Shown here piece after piece: positions 18,251-27,898 of a DNA stretch of 64,000 bases. The stretch lies in assembly GCA_021371935.1 (NCBI GenBank), contig JAJFVF010000022.1:1-64000 (forward strand). Direction: 5' to 3'. The notes under the pieces were generated by a model. It did no database searches. It was not told the origin of the DNA and saw nothing but the letters and a program-made list of their open reading frames with translations. Numbering within the stretch: position 1 is the first letter of the stretch; every line of letters starts with the position of its first letter. Origin of the DNA: a bacterium. Its GTDB lineage: Bacteria; Armatimonadota; UBA5829. The position numbers and the translations under genes were made by a program.

Positions 18251-18328
18251 AAAGCCTAATGTGGGCTATGCCGGTCACCGATAATAGTTAGATGTATCAA
18301 CAATCCATTTAATATAGAGTCATTGCTA

Positions 18329-20338
18329 ATGAAAAAAATTGCGGTAATACCGATAATTGCATTGGTAATCGGAATATTCACACCAGCTTGGTGCGCCGAT
18401 ACCGAGACACGCTCAAACACATCAGACCTTACACAGTTAAGTCTCGAAGACTTGATGAACATACAGGTGACGTCAGTCTCAAAAAAAGCCGAGCGGCTTT
18501 CGGATTCGGCTGCCGCTGTGTATGTAATTACCTCAGAGGATATCAGGCGCTCAGGAGCTACAAGTATTCCAGAAGCTCTTCGCATGGTCCCGGGGCTTCA
18601 TGTTGCCAAGATCGACTCGAACAAGTGGACTGTCTCAAGCCGGGGTTTCGCTGAACGATTCACGAACAAGCTTCTGGTGCTCATAGATGGAAGAAGCGTA
18701 TATACTCCACTCTTTGCCGGTGTCTATTGGGATATGCAGGATACAGTTATGGAAGATATCGATCGCATTGAAGTGATCCGTGGACCTGGAGCGACTATGT
18801 GGGGCGCAAATGCCGTCAACGGTGTAATCAACATCATCACCAAAAACTCCAATACCACTCAAGGGACATTGGCATCGGAATACACAGGCAATACAGCCAA
18901 AGGTATCGGCAGCATTCGATATGGCGGCATGCTCAGCGAGAATGCTACATATCGAGTATATGGCAGATATCTGAACTGGGATAATGCCGCCTACGAAGAC
19001 GGTCAGACAGCCAACGACGGATGGGAACAAAATAGACGAGGATTCAGAGTCGATTGGAACTTGACCAAATCAAGTTCGTTGATGGTTCAGGGAGATTTCT
19101 ATAACGAAGTCGCTCAACAGGAGGCTAAGCTCGATCCGGCATTAAGTGTCGTCAGCCAAGATAACATCAACGCAAAAGGATCAGATGTACTGGCGAAGTG
19201 GACATATTCGCCTTCGCCAAAGTCCAGCACTGATATACAACTCTACTATGACCATACCAATAGAACCGAAAGCAGCTATGGCGAAATACGCAATACGGTC
19301 GATTTTGACTATCAAAAAAGGCTGACATTGAATCCTAGACAAGAACTTGTATGGGGCATGGGCTATCGCCAAAGCTCAAACGATCTCACCAGCAGTGAAG
19401 TCGTCAGTTTTGATCTGTCAGGCGAAACTACATGCCTCTATAGCGCATTCTGCCAAGAAGACATTACACTTGCTGAAAATCGGTCGAGACTTACTATCGG
19501 ATCCAAATTCGAGCACAATAGCTATACGGGCTTTGAAATACAACCCAATATCCGATTCCTATGGACACCGCAGCCACGACATACATTCTGGGCCTCAGTG
19601 TCAAGAGCAGTTAGAACACCTTCGTATGCAGAGAGATATTCACAGTTTTCCTGGGTCGGACGGACATATGACGACGGCAACTATTATTTGCTTAGAATAA
19701 TCGGAAATAAAGACTTCAAGCCCGAAGAGCTGACCGCATATGAAATCGGCTATAGAGTCCAAAGAGCCGATAAGATGTCGCTCGATTGGACCGCATATTA
19801 CAATGTTTACGATAACTATCGCAGCTTTGAGCCGGGATCACCACAGATAGTAACATCACCATTTACCTACATTGTCATACCCTTGACGATAAACAATCTG
19901 GTCAATGTCAATGTCTACGGCTGGGAGATATCCGGCAAGTATAACATCACCAATAATTGGCGCTTGTCAACAGGCTATACATATTGCAGGTTGGATATGT
20001 CGAGCGATCCGGAAAGCAACGACACATTCTCAGTAAATAACGATGTGTACTATCCACGTAAGCAATTCCAAATCCAATCCAGCCTTGACCTTGCCAGAAA
20101 TTTTGAACTCGATATTAACCACTATTATTCAGGTCCTATGACTGATGTCGTTTTCAACGTTCCGAGATGGTCGAGAACAGACCTCAGGCTCGGATGGAAA
20201 AAGGCCGAGACAACTGAAATAAGTCTCGGAGTCCAAAATCTGTTCAATAAACGGCATAGAGAAGCCTATGCAACAACCAACGAAGTAGCTACATACGCCA
20301 CGAGGAGCTATTATGCTATGTTCTCTTGGCGCCGTTAA
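18329..20338 (+). CDS. TonB-dependent outer-membrane receptor, paralogue
   Basis: The 669-residue protein has a clear signal peptide ending near WCAD, then LSLEDLMNIQVTSVSKKAE as in the preceding receptor, a plug with VLIDGRSVYTPL and RGPGATMWGANAVNG, and a barrel ending in FSWRR. The barrel contains the conserved FKPEELTAYEIGY segment of family members. A TTG six bases upstream is in frame, but the ATG is preferred because it starts the basic n-region of the signal peptide. It lies only 31 bp before yfiR, so the two are probably co-transcribed. The ligand is unknown. Confidence 0.9.
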   Translation: MKKIAVIPIIALVIGIFTPAWCADTETRSNTSDLTQLSLEDLMNIQVTSVSKKAERLSDSAAAVYVITSEDIRRSGATSIPEALRMVPGLHVAKIDSNKWTVSSRGFAERFTNKLLVLIDGRSVYTPLFAGVYWDMQDTVMEDIDRIEVIRGPGATMWGANAVNGVINIITKNSNTTQGTLASEYTGNTAKGIGSIRYGGMLSENATYRVYGRYLNWDNAAYEDGQTANDGWEQNRRGFRVDWNLTKSSSLMVQGDFYNEVAQQEAKLDPALSVVSQDNINAKGSDVLAKWTYSPSPKSSTDIQLYYDHTNRTESSYGEIRNTVDFDYQKRLTLNPRQELVWGMGYRQSSNDLTSSEVVSFDLSGETTCLYSAFCQEDITLAENRSRLTIGSKFEHNSYTGFEIQPNIRFLWTPQPRHTFWASVSRAVRTPSYAERYSQFSWVGRTYDDGNYYLLRIIGNKDFKPEELTAYEIGYRVQRADKMSLDWTAYYNVYDNYRSFEPGSPQIVTSPFTYIVIPLTINNLVNVNVYGWEISGKYNITNNWRLSTGYTYCRLDMSSDPESNDTFSVNNDVYYPRKQFQIQSSLDLARNFELDINHYYSGPMTDVVFNVPRWSRTDLRLGWKKAETTEISLGVQNLFNKRHREAYATTNEVATYATRSYYAMFSWRR

Positions 20339-20369
20339 GAGCTATTGTAATCATTCGGAGCAGTAGACA

Positions 20370-20951
20370 GTGCAGTTAATAAATCGAAAATCCGAAAGCC
20401 TGCTTTTACATTATCATGCATTCGCTGTGATGCTTGTATGCATGATGATTTTGGGCAGCACAGCATTTGCGAGAAGAACAGGCTCATCACCAAATGAATA
20501 TGAGATAAAAGCGGCATTTTTATACAATTTCGCGAGCTTTGTTGAGTGGCCGCCCAAAACATCCGCAGATAGCTCCGGCTCGTTTATCATCGGAGTCTGC
20601 GGCGATAACCCGTTCGGTAATACACTTGAAAAAACCGTTAAGGGCAAAACAATTAACGGCCGTAGGATCGATGTCAGATATTTTGGATCGGCACGCGATC
20701 TCAAACCATGCCATATACTCTTCGTCAGCTCATCCGAAGATAATCACTTCGGTAAAATTGCAAACACTGTCAGAGATTGGCACGTTCTTACCGTCGCAGA
20801 TACCGACGGCTTTACACGCAATGGGGGAATAATCAACTTTTTTACAGAGGACAATAAAATCAAATTCGAGATCAACGCAGATAACGCGAAAAAATCCGGA
20901 CTGAAGATTAGTTCAAAATTGCTGAAACTTGCTAAAGTCGTGAAAGGTTAA
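20370..20951 (+). CDS. YfiR-family periplasmic protein
   Basis: The 193-residue protein has a signal peptide (hydrophobic about residues 18-32) and the YfiR (DUF4154) domain. Its markers are [26 protein letters not shown], the ILFVSSSE strand, and GGIINFF near the C-terminal half. YfiR in Pseudomonas binds the periplasmic CHASE8 domain of the cyclase YfiN and represses it. Here the next gene, ten bases away, encodes a kinase with a CHASE8-like domain, so the same pairing is likely. The GTG start has GGAG nine bases upstream. The usual third partner, an OmpA-like lipoprotein YfiB, is absent; TonB receptors lie upstream instead. Confidence 0.88.
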   Translation: MQLINRKSESLLLHYHAFAVMLVCMMILGSTAFARRTGSSPNEYEIKAAFLYNFASFVEWPPKTSADSSGSFIIGVCGDNPFGNTLEKTVKGKTINGRRIDVRYFGSARDLKPCHILFVSSSEDNHFGKIANTVRDWHVLTVADTDGFTRNGGIINFFTEDNKIKFEINADNAKKSGLKISSKLLKLAKVVKG

Positions 20952-20961
20952 CAACGTTAAG

Positions 20962-23760
20962 ATGCGCTCTTTTAAAGATATTTCAATCAAACACAAATTG
21001 ACGCTTGCAATAATGCTTACCAGCTCGATTGCCTTGATACTGGCAATAGGCTCATTCCTTGCATATGAACCAATTACGTTCAAGAAAGCAATGGTTAACA
21101 ATCTCTCCAGCCTTGCAAGAATTGTCGGAGATAACTCTAAAGCCGCACTGATATTTTCAGACAAGACCGCCGCCCAAGAAACATTGTCGGCACTGCGAGT
21201 GGAAGCCAGTATTGTGGAAGCGTGTATATATACGCCGGAAGGACAGATGTTTGCACACTATACCCGACCGAATGCCAGTCGGACATTCCCTCCTCCTCAA
21301 GCCCGCAAACTAAATACTTGGAGTTTCAACAATGGATATTTAACGCTCTACAGAAGAATTACCCTGGATGGAAAAATGATCGGCATTGTATATCTGCGCT
21401 CGGACATGGAAGAGATGCATTCGCGTCTGAAGAGATACTCAGGAATTGCAGCCATTGTCCTATTGATGTCGTCGTTCGTCGCTCTGCTGCTGTCGGCAAA
21501 AATGCAGCGCCTTATCGCCAAACCTATACTCGATCTTGCCGATACGGCCAAATTGGTTACCACACAAAAAAACTACTCCGTCTGCGCCATAAAACATGGA
21601 CAAGACGAGATGGGATTGCTGATCGACAGCTTTAATGAAATGCTCTGTCAAATACAGGAAAGAGACGCTGCACTCCGGGAAGCCCACAACGAACTGGAAC
21701 GCCGTGTGGAACAGCGTACAGAACAACTGCAGCTTGAAATATCGGTGCGCAAAAATACTGAGGCTGAGCTAATAAAAGCCAAAGAAGCAGCAGAAGAAGC
21801 TAACCAGGCAAAAAGCGAGTTTCTTGCAAATATGAGCCATGAAATCCGCACGCCGATGAACGGCATAATCGGCATGACAGAACTTGTATTGGATACTAAG
21901 CTGACACCAGAACAAATGGAATATCTGGATGCAGTCAAATCCTCAACGGATTCACTGCTCTCGGTCATAAACGATATTCTCGACTTTTCCAAAATCGAAG
22001 CTCGTAAGCTCGACCTGGATTCCACAGACTTCAGTATCAGGGAAAGCCTGGAAGATACAGTCAAAACACTTGCACTTAGAGCGCACGCAAAGGGGCTTGA
22101 ACTGGCTTGCCATATCGAACCGGATGTGCCTGATGCACTTATAGGAGACCCTATGAGACTGAGGCAGATTGTCGTCAACCTGGTCGGCAATGCAATCAAG
22201 TTTACTCATCAAGGCGAGGTCGTGGTGCATGTTGAAACCGAATCGGTTACAGATAAAAATGTTAAGCTGCATATCGCGGTCAGAGATACAGGCATAGGCA
22301 TTCCAGAAGCAAAACGACGGTTGATATTTGAAGCATTCTCACAAGCCGATGCATCCACAACTCGTAATTACGGAGGAACAGGACTGGGTCTGGCCATATC
22401 ATCTCAACTCGTAAAAATGATGAATGGAGATATCTGGCTCGAAAGTGAGGTCGATAAAGGCAGCACGTTTCATTTCACTGTCCGTATGGACCGCAGCAGC
22501 AGTGATTCAAATAGAAAAACCTGCCCTATGCCGGTTGATTTGAAAAATGTGCGAGTGCTGATAGTAGATGATAATGCCACCAACAGACGCATACTTGAAG
22601 AAGCACTGACAAACTGGCAGATGAAACCGGTCTCTGTTGACAATGGGCAAACAGCCCTTGCTGAAGTAACACGCGCCAATGATACTGACAAACCATATGA
22701 CCTGATTCTGCTTGATGCACAAATGCCGGAAATGGATGGATTTGCTGTCGCTGAAGGTATCAAACATGATCCCAAGACCGCCGGTGCGACAATCATGATG
22801 CTCACATCAAGCGGACAATACGGCGATGTGGCTCGGTGCAAAAGCCTGGGAATCGCTGCACATATGACCAAGCCAATCAGACAGTCTGAACTATTTGACG
22901 GCATAATGAGCGTGCTCAGCAAATCATGTACACCTGAAGAAATGGGAATCACTGAGAGTCAGAAGTTGCAAGGCATAACTTCAGAAAAGAATAGTAAACC
23001 GGGCACACAACTGCGTATCCTGCTTGCTGAGGATAATGCGGTGAACCAGAAGCTGGCGGTGAGCATACTTGAGAAGAAAGGATATAACGTCACTGTGGTA
23101 AACAATGGACGCGAAGCACTGGACGAACTCGAAACGGAACACTTCGATATGGTGCTTATGGACGTTCAAATGCCGCAAATGGACGGCATTGAAGCAACCA
23201 CTATTATTCGCGAGAAAGAAAAAACTACAGGAGCACATATTCCAATTGTAGCAATGACCGCACACGCAATGAAAGGCGACAAAGAGAGATGCCTCGAATC
23301 GGGCATGGACGCTTATGTGGCAAAGCCGATTCAGTCGAGTGAGCTATATAAAGTGCTGGAAGATGCCGGCAAGTCTCTTGTTTTACCTAAAAAACGCACA
23401 ACGCCGTCTGATAAATCATGCTTTAACATGACCGAATTGCTTGCAAGAGTGGACGGAGATATGTCGCTGCTTAAGGAAATTGTGGAACTATTTACTTGTG
23501 ATGCACAAAATCTGATGACTCAGATACAAGATGCTATTGCCAGTGGCGATGCCGGCGCACTTGAAAAGAGCGCTCATACACTGAAAGGCTCCGTGGGCAA
23601 TTTTGCCGCGAAGCCCGCTTACGACGCTGCATATCGACTTGAACAGATTGGACACAGCGGTAATTTGAACGGCGCGCATGACGCATACGTCACACTGGAA
23701 GATAAAATAGAACAGTTGCAAAACACACTTGCCAAGCTTGACATGGAGGAAGCAGCATGA
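20962..23760 (+). CDS. hybrid sensor histidine kinase: CHASE8-HAMP-HisKA-HATPase-REC-REC-HPt
   Basis: The 932-residue membrane protein has helices at about 13-35 and 161-180 around a CHASE8-like periplasmic domain. HAMP (about 182-235), a coiled coil and HisKA follow, with phospho-accepting His293 in MSHEIRTP. The ATPase domain has [10 protein letters not shown] and GGTGLGL boxes. The first receiver has Asp585 ([11 protein letters not shown]), the second has Asp734 ([11 protein letters not shown]), and the C-terminal HPt carries His872 ([10 protein letters not shown]). All relay residues are present. YfiR immediately upstream is the likely periplasmic regulator. The stop overlaps the start of the REC-GGDEF-EAL gene by four bases, making that protein the probable final phospho-acceptor. 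Confidence 0.92.
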   Translation: MRSFKDISIKHKLTLAIMLTSSIALILAIGSFLAYEPITFKKAMVNNLSSLARIVGDNSKAALIFSDKTAAQETLSALRVEASIVEACIYTPEGQMFAHYTRPNASRTFPPPQARKLNTWSFNNGYLTLYRRITLDGKMIGIVYLRSDMEEMHSRLKRYSGIAAIVLLMSSFVALLLSAKMQRLIAKPILDLADTAKLVTTQKNYSVCAIKHGQDEMGLLIDSFNEMLCQIQERDAALREAHNELERRVEQRTEQLQLEISVRKNTEAELIKAKEAAEEANQAKSEFLANMSHEIRTPMNGIIGMTELVLDTKLTPEQMEYLDAVKSSTDSLLSVINDILDFSKIEARKLDLDSTDFSIRESLEDTVKTLALRAHAKGLELACHIEPDVPDALIGDPMRLRQIVVNLVGNAIKFTHQGEVVVHVETESVTDKNVKLHIAVRDTGIGIPEAKRRLIFEAFSQADASTTRNYGGTGLGLAISSQLVKMMNGDIWLESEVDKGSTFHFTVRMDRSSSDSNRKTCPMPVDLKNVRVLIVDDNATNRRILEEALTNWQMKPVSVDNGQTALAEVTRANDTDKPYDLILLDAQMPEMDGFAVAEGIKHDPKTAGATIMMLTSSGQYGDVARCKSLGIAAHMTKPIRQSELFDGIMSVLSKSCTPEEMGITESQKLQGITSEKNSKPGTQLRILLAEDNAVNQKLAVSILEKKGYNVTVVNNGREALDELETEHFDMVLMDVQMPQMDGIEATTIIREKEKTTGAHIPIVAMTAHAMKGDKERCLESGMDAYVAKPIQSSELYKVLEDAGKSLVLPKKRTTPSDKSCFNMTELLARVDGDMSLLKEIVELFTCDAQNLMTQIQDAIASGDAGALEKSAHTLKGSVGNFAAKPAYDAAYRLEQIGHSGNLNGAHDAYVTLEDKIEQLQNTLAKLDMEEAA

Positions 23761-25481
23761 GGGTACTCATTGCTGAAGACGATCCTGTTTCACGCAGGCT
23801 GCTTCAAGCACTTCTGACAAAATGGGGATATGAAGTCATCGTCGCTTGTGATGGCGAGCAAGCATGGAATGTGCTCAAGGATGATGACACTCCCAGGCTG
23901 GCAATCATAGACTGGATGATGCCCGGTATCGATGGCGTTCATCTCTGCCGTAGAGTGCGTGACCGAAATAGCGGCCCGTATGTTTATATCCTTTTGCTGA
24001 CGGCCAAAAGCCAGAAAGAAGATATTATTCGTGGCATAGATGCCGGTGCAGATGACTATATCACAAAACCGTTTGATACGAGCGAACTCAATGCAAGACT
24101 GCGAGCAGGCATGAGAATTCTCGACTTGCAGGCCGAGCTCATATCCACGCGTGAAACCCTGAGGCAGCAGGCTACACACGATCCACTAACGGGTCTGCCT
24201 AATCGCCTTCTCTTTGGTGACAGGCTTACACAGCAACTTGCAATATCGCGTCGCAAAAACCAGTTGACGGCTGTTATGTACCTGGACTTGGACAGGTTCA
24301 AGTTCATTAACGATACACTCGGACATAATTTCGGTGATATGCTCCTTCAGGAAGTGGCTATACGACTTACAACCTGTCTGAGAGAGACGGATACTCTCGC
24401 GAGGATGGGTGGTGACGAATTTACCATTATACTGACCGATGTAGACATACCGGACAACGCGACTATGGTTGCACAAAAAGTTCTGGAAAAACTCTCAAAG
24501 CCGTTCTCACTCGAAGGACGAGAACTCTTCGTTACGGCAAGCATCGGTATAAGCATTTCTCCATCCGACGGCCTGGACGCGGAAACCTTGGTCAGAAACG
24601 CAGATACCGCAATGTACCGTGCTAAAGAGCAGGGTAGAAACAATTACCATCTCTATACCGAATCAATGAACGCTGCGGCAGTGGAGTGGATGAAACTCGA
24701 AAGCAATCTGCGCAAGGCTCTCGATAACAATGAATTCCTTGTCTACTACCAGCCGAGAGTGGAAATTGAAACAGGACGCGTTATGGGCGTCGAAGCACTT
24801 GTTCGCTGGCTGCATCCTGAATATGGAATGATACAACCCGCGCAGTTCATACCTCTTGCCGAGGAAACAGGACTAATTGCACCGATCAGCGAACTCGTGG
24901 TTCGCAAGACTTGCGCACAAGCAGTGCAATGGCAAACAATGGGGATTGAACCGATAACTGTCTCAGTAAACATATCGGCGCGTCAATTCCAGCAGGATTC
25001 ACTTGTGACAATGATAACAAACGCTCTCAATGAAGCCAAATTGGAGCCTCAATACCTTGAACTGGAATTGACCGAAAGCACGTTGATGCAGGATCCCGAA
25101 GCAGCCATAGGAATCCTGCTCAGACTCAAATCGATGGGCGTCAGAATCTCAGTCGATGACTTCGGAACGGGATATTCATCGCTGAGCTATCTGAAGCGGT
25201 TCCCAATTAATGCAGTGAAAATCGACCGTTCATTCGTCCGAGATATCAACTCAAACGCCGACGACGCAGCAATTGCAGGCGCCGTGGTTGCAATGGCGCA
25301 CAGCCTTAAGCTGACAGTCATCGCCGAAGGAGTTGAGACACTTGAGCAACTTGAATTTCTAAGAACCCTAAAATGTGACGAGATGCAGGGCTACTTCATT
25401 ACTCCCCCAATCCCGGCAGACGAATTGGCACATATCGTGTTGAACACTGCTCAACAGACGAGCAATAAGTGGGCTGCATAG
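23757..25481 (+). CDS. response regulator with REC, GGDEF and EAL domains
   Basis: The 574-residue cytoplasmic protein has an N-terminal receiver (Asp52 in IIDWMMPG), a GGDEF domain with an intact GGDEF signature at residues 218-222 and an RxxD inhibitory site (RETD) five residues before it. A C-terminal EAL domain follows, with [10 protein letters not shown] (Glu346), LELELTES and [10 protein letters not shown]. Both the diguanylate cyclase and the cyclic di-GMP phosphodiesterase therefore look catalytically competent, and phosphorylation may set the balance. It is translationally coupled (ATGA) to the hybrid kinase upstream, whose HPt domain should feed it. It is the last gene of the group. 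Confidence 0.93.
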   Translation: MRVLIAEDDPVSRRLLQALLTKWGYEVIVACDGEQAWNVLKDDDTPRLAIIDWMMPGIDGVHLCRRVRDRNSGPYVYILLLTAKSQKEDIIRGIDAGADDYITKPFDTSELNARLRAGMRILDLQAELISTRETLRQQATHDPLTGLPNRLLFGDRLTQQLAISRRKNQLTAVMYLDLDRFKFINDTLGHNFGDMLLQEVAIRLTTCLRETDTLARMGGDEFTIILTDVDIPDNATMVAQKVLEKLSKPFSLEGRELFVTASIGISISPSDGLDAETLVRNADTAMYRAKEQGRNNYHLYTESMNAAAVEWMKLESNLRKALDNNEFLVYYQPRVEIETGRVMGVEALVRWLHPEYGMIQPAQFIPLAEETGLIAPISELVVRKTCAQAVQWQTMGIEPITVSVNISARQFQQDSLVTMITNALNEAKLEPQYLELELTESTLMQDPEAAIGILLRLKSMGVRISVDDFGTGYSSLSYLKRFPINAVKIDRSFVRDINSNADDAAIAGAVVAMAHSLKLTVIAEGVETLEQLEFLRTLKCDEMQGYFITPPIPADELAHIVLNTAQQTSNKWAA

Positions 25482-25618
25482 ATTCTCAGAAGGCTGCATT
25501 TGCTTTGAATTGCCTGGCCATGTAGTTAAAAGCATCGCGGAAACGCTGAGTTGTCGGCTGAACCGCAAATCCGCGACTTCGAGGGATAAAAAAGGAATCC
25601 AATACTTGAGCTTCCAAA

Positions 25619-25641
25619 CCTTGGCCTCTGTTAGGCCAAGG
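25619..25641 (-). terminator. hairpin downstream of cold-shock gene
   Basis: CCTTGGCCT and AGGCCAAGG form a perfect nine-pair stem around CTGTT. On the minus strand it is followed only by TTTGG, so as a terminator of the cold-shock transcript it is weak. A smaller hairpin (CTTAGC/GCTAAG, 25708-25723) overlaps the cold-shock stop codon. Confidence 0.4.
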
Positions 25642-25718
25642 AAAAATCCATTTCCGCTTAAAGCAACTTGCCTTGCAAATTGAGAACTTCCTATTCCCAA
25701 TAATAACCTTAGCTTAGG

Positions 25719-25934
25719 CTAAGATACGGGTGCTACGTTCTTCGCTTGAAGACCCTTGGGAGTGTCCATTAACTCAAACTCAACATCCTGACCCGGCGCA
25801 AGACTTTTGTAGCCGTCTTTTACTATCTCCGAATAATGTACAAAGATGTCTTTGCCTGCCATGGGATCATCCTCAGTCTGAATGAAACCATAGCCCTTTG
25901 CATCACTAAACCACTTCACCTTTCCTATTGCCAT
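25719..25934 (-). CDS. cold-shock protein (CspA family)
   Basis: The 71-residue protein is a single cold-shock domain with the RNP1 motif KGYGFIQ and RNP2 motif DIFVHY and the usual C-terminal PKGLQAKNV. These proteins bind single-stranded RNA and act as RNA chaperones. The start at 25934 has GGAGGAAGG directly upstream; a longer reading frame to 25970 is not supported. A strong promoter lies about 60 bp upstream, which leaves a leader of about 50 nt as is common for this family. A spare insert (EDDPMAGK) lies between the two RNA-binding motifs. Confidence 0.95.
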   Translation of the reverse strand: MAIGKVKWFSDAKGYGFIQTEDDPMAGKDIFVHYSEIVKDGYKSLAPGQDVEFELMDTPKGLQAKNVAPVS

Positions 25935-25990
25935 ACCTTCCTCCTGCAAAAAACACTTCACACGAAGCAAGCTTTCTGCATCGTGGAGGA

Positions 25991-26019
25991 ATTATATCAC
26001 ATGATACTTACTCAGTCAA
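25991..26019 (-). promoter_or_regulatory. cold-shock gene promoter
   Basis: On the minus strand TTGACT (26019-26014), a 17-bp spacer and TATAAT (25996-25991) make a near-consensus promoter for the cold-shock gene. Confidence 0.85.
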
Positions 26020-26136
26020 CTATTTGAGAGAATAAATATAGCATAATTGGCCTATCAGGCCGATATAAGGCACTATCATTCACATAATGTGCATGTTAAT
26101 CTAAACTGCAAGGAATCATTTTGCCTACAACAAGAG

Positions 26137-26892
26137 CTAGTGTTGAACTTTTTTTATTAATTTTGCTGCACGTGTCATATTAGAGTCTATAACCAATGCC
26201 TTGTTCAACTCTATTAATGCCTCATCTCGCTTGCCGACGCTGTTATATGCTGCTCCGAGGTGATAGCGCAGCTCGGCAGCGTCCGGCTGCAGCTCCACCG
26301 CACGCTTCAATGTGTTGATTGATGCCGCATATTGACCGAGTTTGTACTGACTCCAACCGAGACTGTCAATTATATTTCCATCATTCGGAGCAAGCGCTGC
26401 CGCCCTTTTTGTAAGTCGGAGAGCCTCATTCAGCTTGATGCCACTATCCGCATAAAAGTAACCCAGCGCATTCAGCAGCTGAGGGCTGTCAGGGGAAATG
26501 GCCAGAGCATGCTCATATGCAGACTCGGCTTTCTGCAAATCGGGCACATTCTGATATACCTGAGCGAGGATGACATACGTAGATGCAAGCTCTTCATCGG
26601 TGAGACTGCGATCAAGTCTTCCAGACTTTATACGCTTAAGCAGCGCATCGCCAATATTAGCGGCATCATGATAGCGTTCTTTTTTGAAGAGCAAGTCGAT
26701 GGAAATAGCATATATGTCGAACCGAGAAGGATCGGACTTTATGGCGGCATACATCTCATTTACTGCGGCATGGGGTTTATTACTATCGAGCAGGCCGACT
26801 GCCCTGGATATACGCGAAAGATCACGATCAGCGCAGCCGCCGATCAGAAATACAAGCAGGCAAAGCAGTATTGTTGTCTTAATGCGAAGCAA
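26137..26892 (-). CDS. TPR-repeat lipoprotein
   Basis: The 251-residue protein begins with a lipoprotein signal peptide ending in the lipobox LIGGC and continues with five or six tetratricopeptide repeats. The reading frame runs back to an ATG at 26922, but the TTG at 26892 has GGAG five bases upstream and gives a short basic n-region, so it is preferred. It overlaps the end of the heptose kinase gene by 14 bp and is the last gene of the LPS run. A role in assembling or anchoring an envelope complex is inferred from the domain type and place only. Confidence 0.8.
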   Translation of the reverse strand: MLRIKTTILLCLLVFLIGGCADRDLSRISRAVGLLDSNKPHAAVNEMYAAIKSDPSRFDIYAISIDLLFKKERYHDAANIGDALLKRIKSGRLDRSLTDEELASTYVILAQVYQNVPDLQKAESAYEHALAISPDSPQLLNALGYFYADSGIKLNEALRLTKRAAALAPNDGNIIDSLGWSQYKLGQYAASINTLKRAVELQPDAAELRYHLGAAYNSVGKRDEALIELNKALVIDSNMTRAAKLIKKVQH

Positions 26893-27898
26893 GTTGGCTC
26901 CAGGACGCGCAGAGCAGAGCATCTATCTCATCGACTGTGGTAGTCGCGACACCGACTTTCCTCACGACGGCTCCTCCAGCACAGTTGGCAATCGCACCCG
27001 AACCGGCCAGGTCCAAACCAGAGGTCAGCGCAAGAGTGAGCGCGCTCACTGCCGCGTCCCCTGCCCCGGCCTCGTCATAGACCTCACTCTTGATCGCGGG
27101 GACAAGGCTCATCTCACCTGACTTCGAGAATGCGGCAAGACCCTGCGCACCGAGGGTGATGACCAGTTCCCGACATCCGGTGGAGCGCAGTATCTTTCGC
27201 CCGGCTTTGTCTGCGTCGGCAATGTCTTCTACCTCTATTCCGGACGCCGTTCCTGCCTCGGGGCGGTTCATAGTTATAAGGTCGATCCCGGCAAAATGAG
27301 ACAGATTGCGCGGTTTTGCATTGGAAATAGACAGCATGGAATGCTCATTGGCGATTCGTATGGATGCGCGAATGGTATCGGTCATCACCACACCCTTGTC
27401 ATAATCCGAGAGCAGGATCGCATCTATATCGGGCGCAACATTCTCCAAAAAGTCAACCATACGCTTGACCATGCCTGCGGAAATCTTGTGCTTGTCCTCC
27501 CAATCCACACGCACTACCTGCGCGCGGACCGCTTGATGCCGGTGCGATGCCCAGACACGGGTCTTGCGGGTGGTCGGACGCTTTTTGTCCACAAACAGAC
27601 CCGATGTGTCTATGCCGGATGCTGAAAGAGTCGATTTGAGCTTTTCACCGGCTTCGTCATCGCCCACGACACCTACCACACAGGCCTGTGCGCCCAAAGC
27701 ACGTATATTATTGGCTGTATTTGCGGCACCGCCGGGCATGCAACTCGTGTCCTCTGCATTGACGACCATGACAGGAGCTTCCGGAGAAATGCGGTTCACA
27801 TTTCCCCAGATGTGCTCATCGAGCATCATATCACCCAGCACAAGCACACGTTTGCCGGTAAATTGTTTTAGTGCCGCACGGCATGCGTTTAAATTCAT
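26879..27898 (-). CDS. hldA: D-glycero-beta-D-manno-heptose-7-phosphate kinase (HldE/RfaE kinase domain)
   Basis: The 339-residue protein is a PfkB-family sugar kinase of the RfaE type. It has VLGDMMLDEHIWG near the N terminus, RISPEAPV, a GGAANTANN nucleoside-sugar motif, and the catalytic GAGD motif (Asp281) near the C terminus. It would phosphorylate heptose-7-phosphate to the 1,7-bisphosphate in ADP-heptose synthesis for the LPS core. The length covers the kinase alone; the adenylyltransferase half of bifunctional HldE is missing, so that step must be encoded elsewhere. The start overlaps the upstream gene by ATGA. The two GT9 genes upstream are the probable users of ADP-heptose. Confidence 0.88.
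   Translation of the reverse strand: MNLNACRAALKQFTGKRVLVLGDMMLDEHIWGNVNRISPEAPVMVVNAEDTSCMPGGAANTANNIRALGAQACVVGVVGDDEAGEKLKSTLSASGIDTSGLFVDKKRPTTRKTRVWASHRHQAVRAQVVRVDWEDKHKISAGMVKRMVDFLENVAPDIDAILLSDYDKGVVMTDTIRASIRIANEHSMLSISNAKPRNLSHFAGIDLITMNRPEAGTASGIEVEDIADADKAGRKILRSTGCRELVITLGAQGLAAFSKSGEMSLVPAIKSEVYDEAGAGDAAVSALTLALTSGLDLAGSGAIANCAGGAVVRKVGVATTTVDEIDALLCASWSQLASH

Noticed and set aside
26332-27121. Plus-strand frames of 203 and 145 codons opposite the TPR lipoprotein and heptose kinase
   Set aside because: Both lie opposite well-supported genes, have no ribosome binding site and show no domain.
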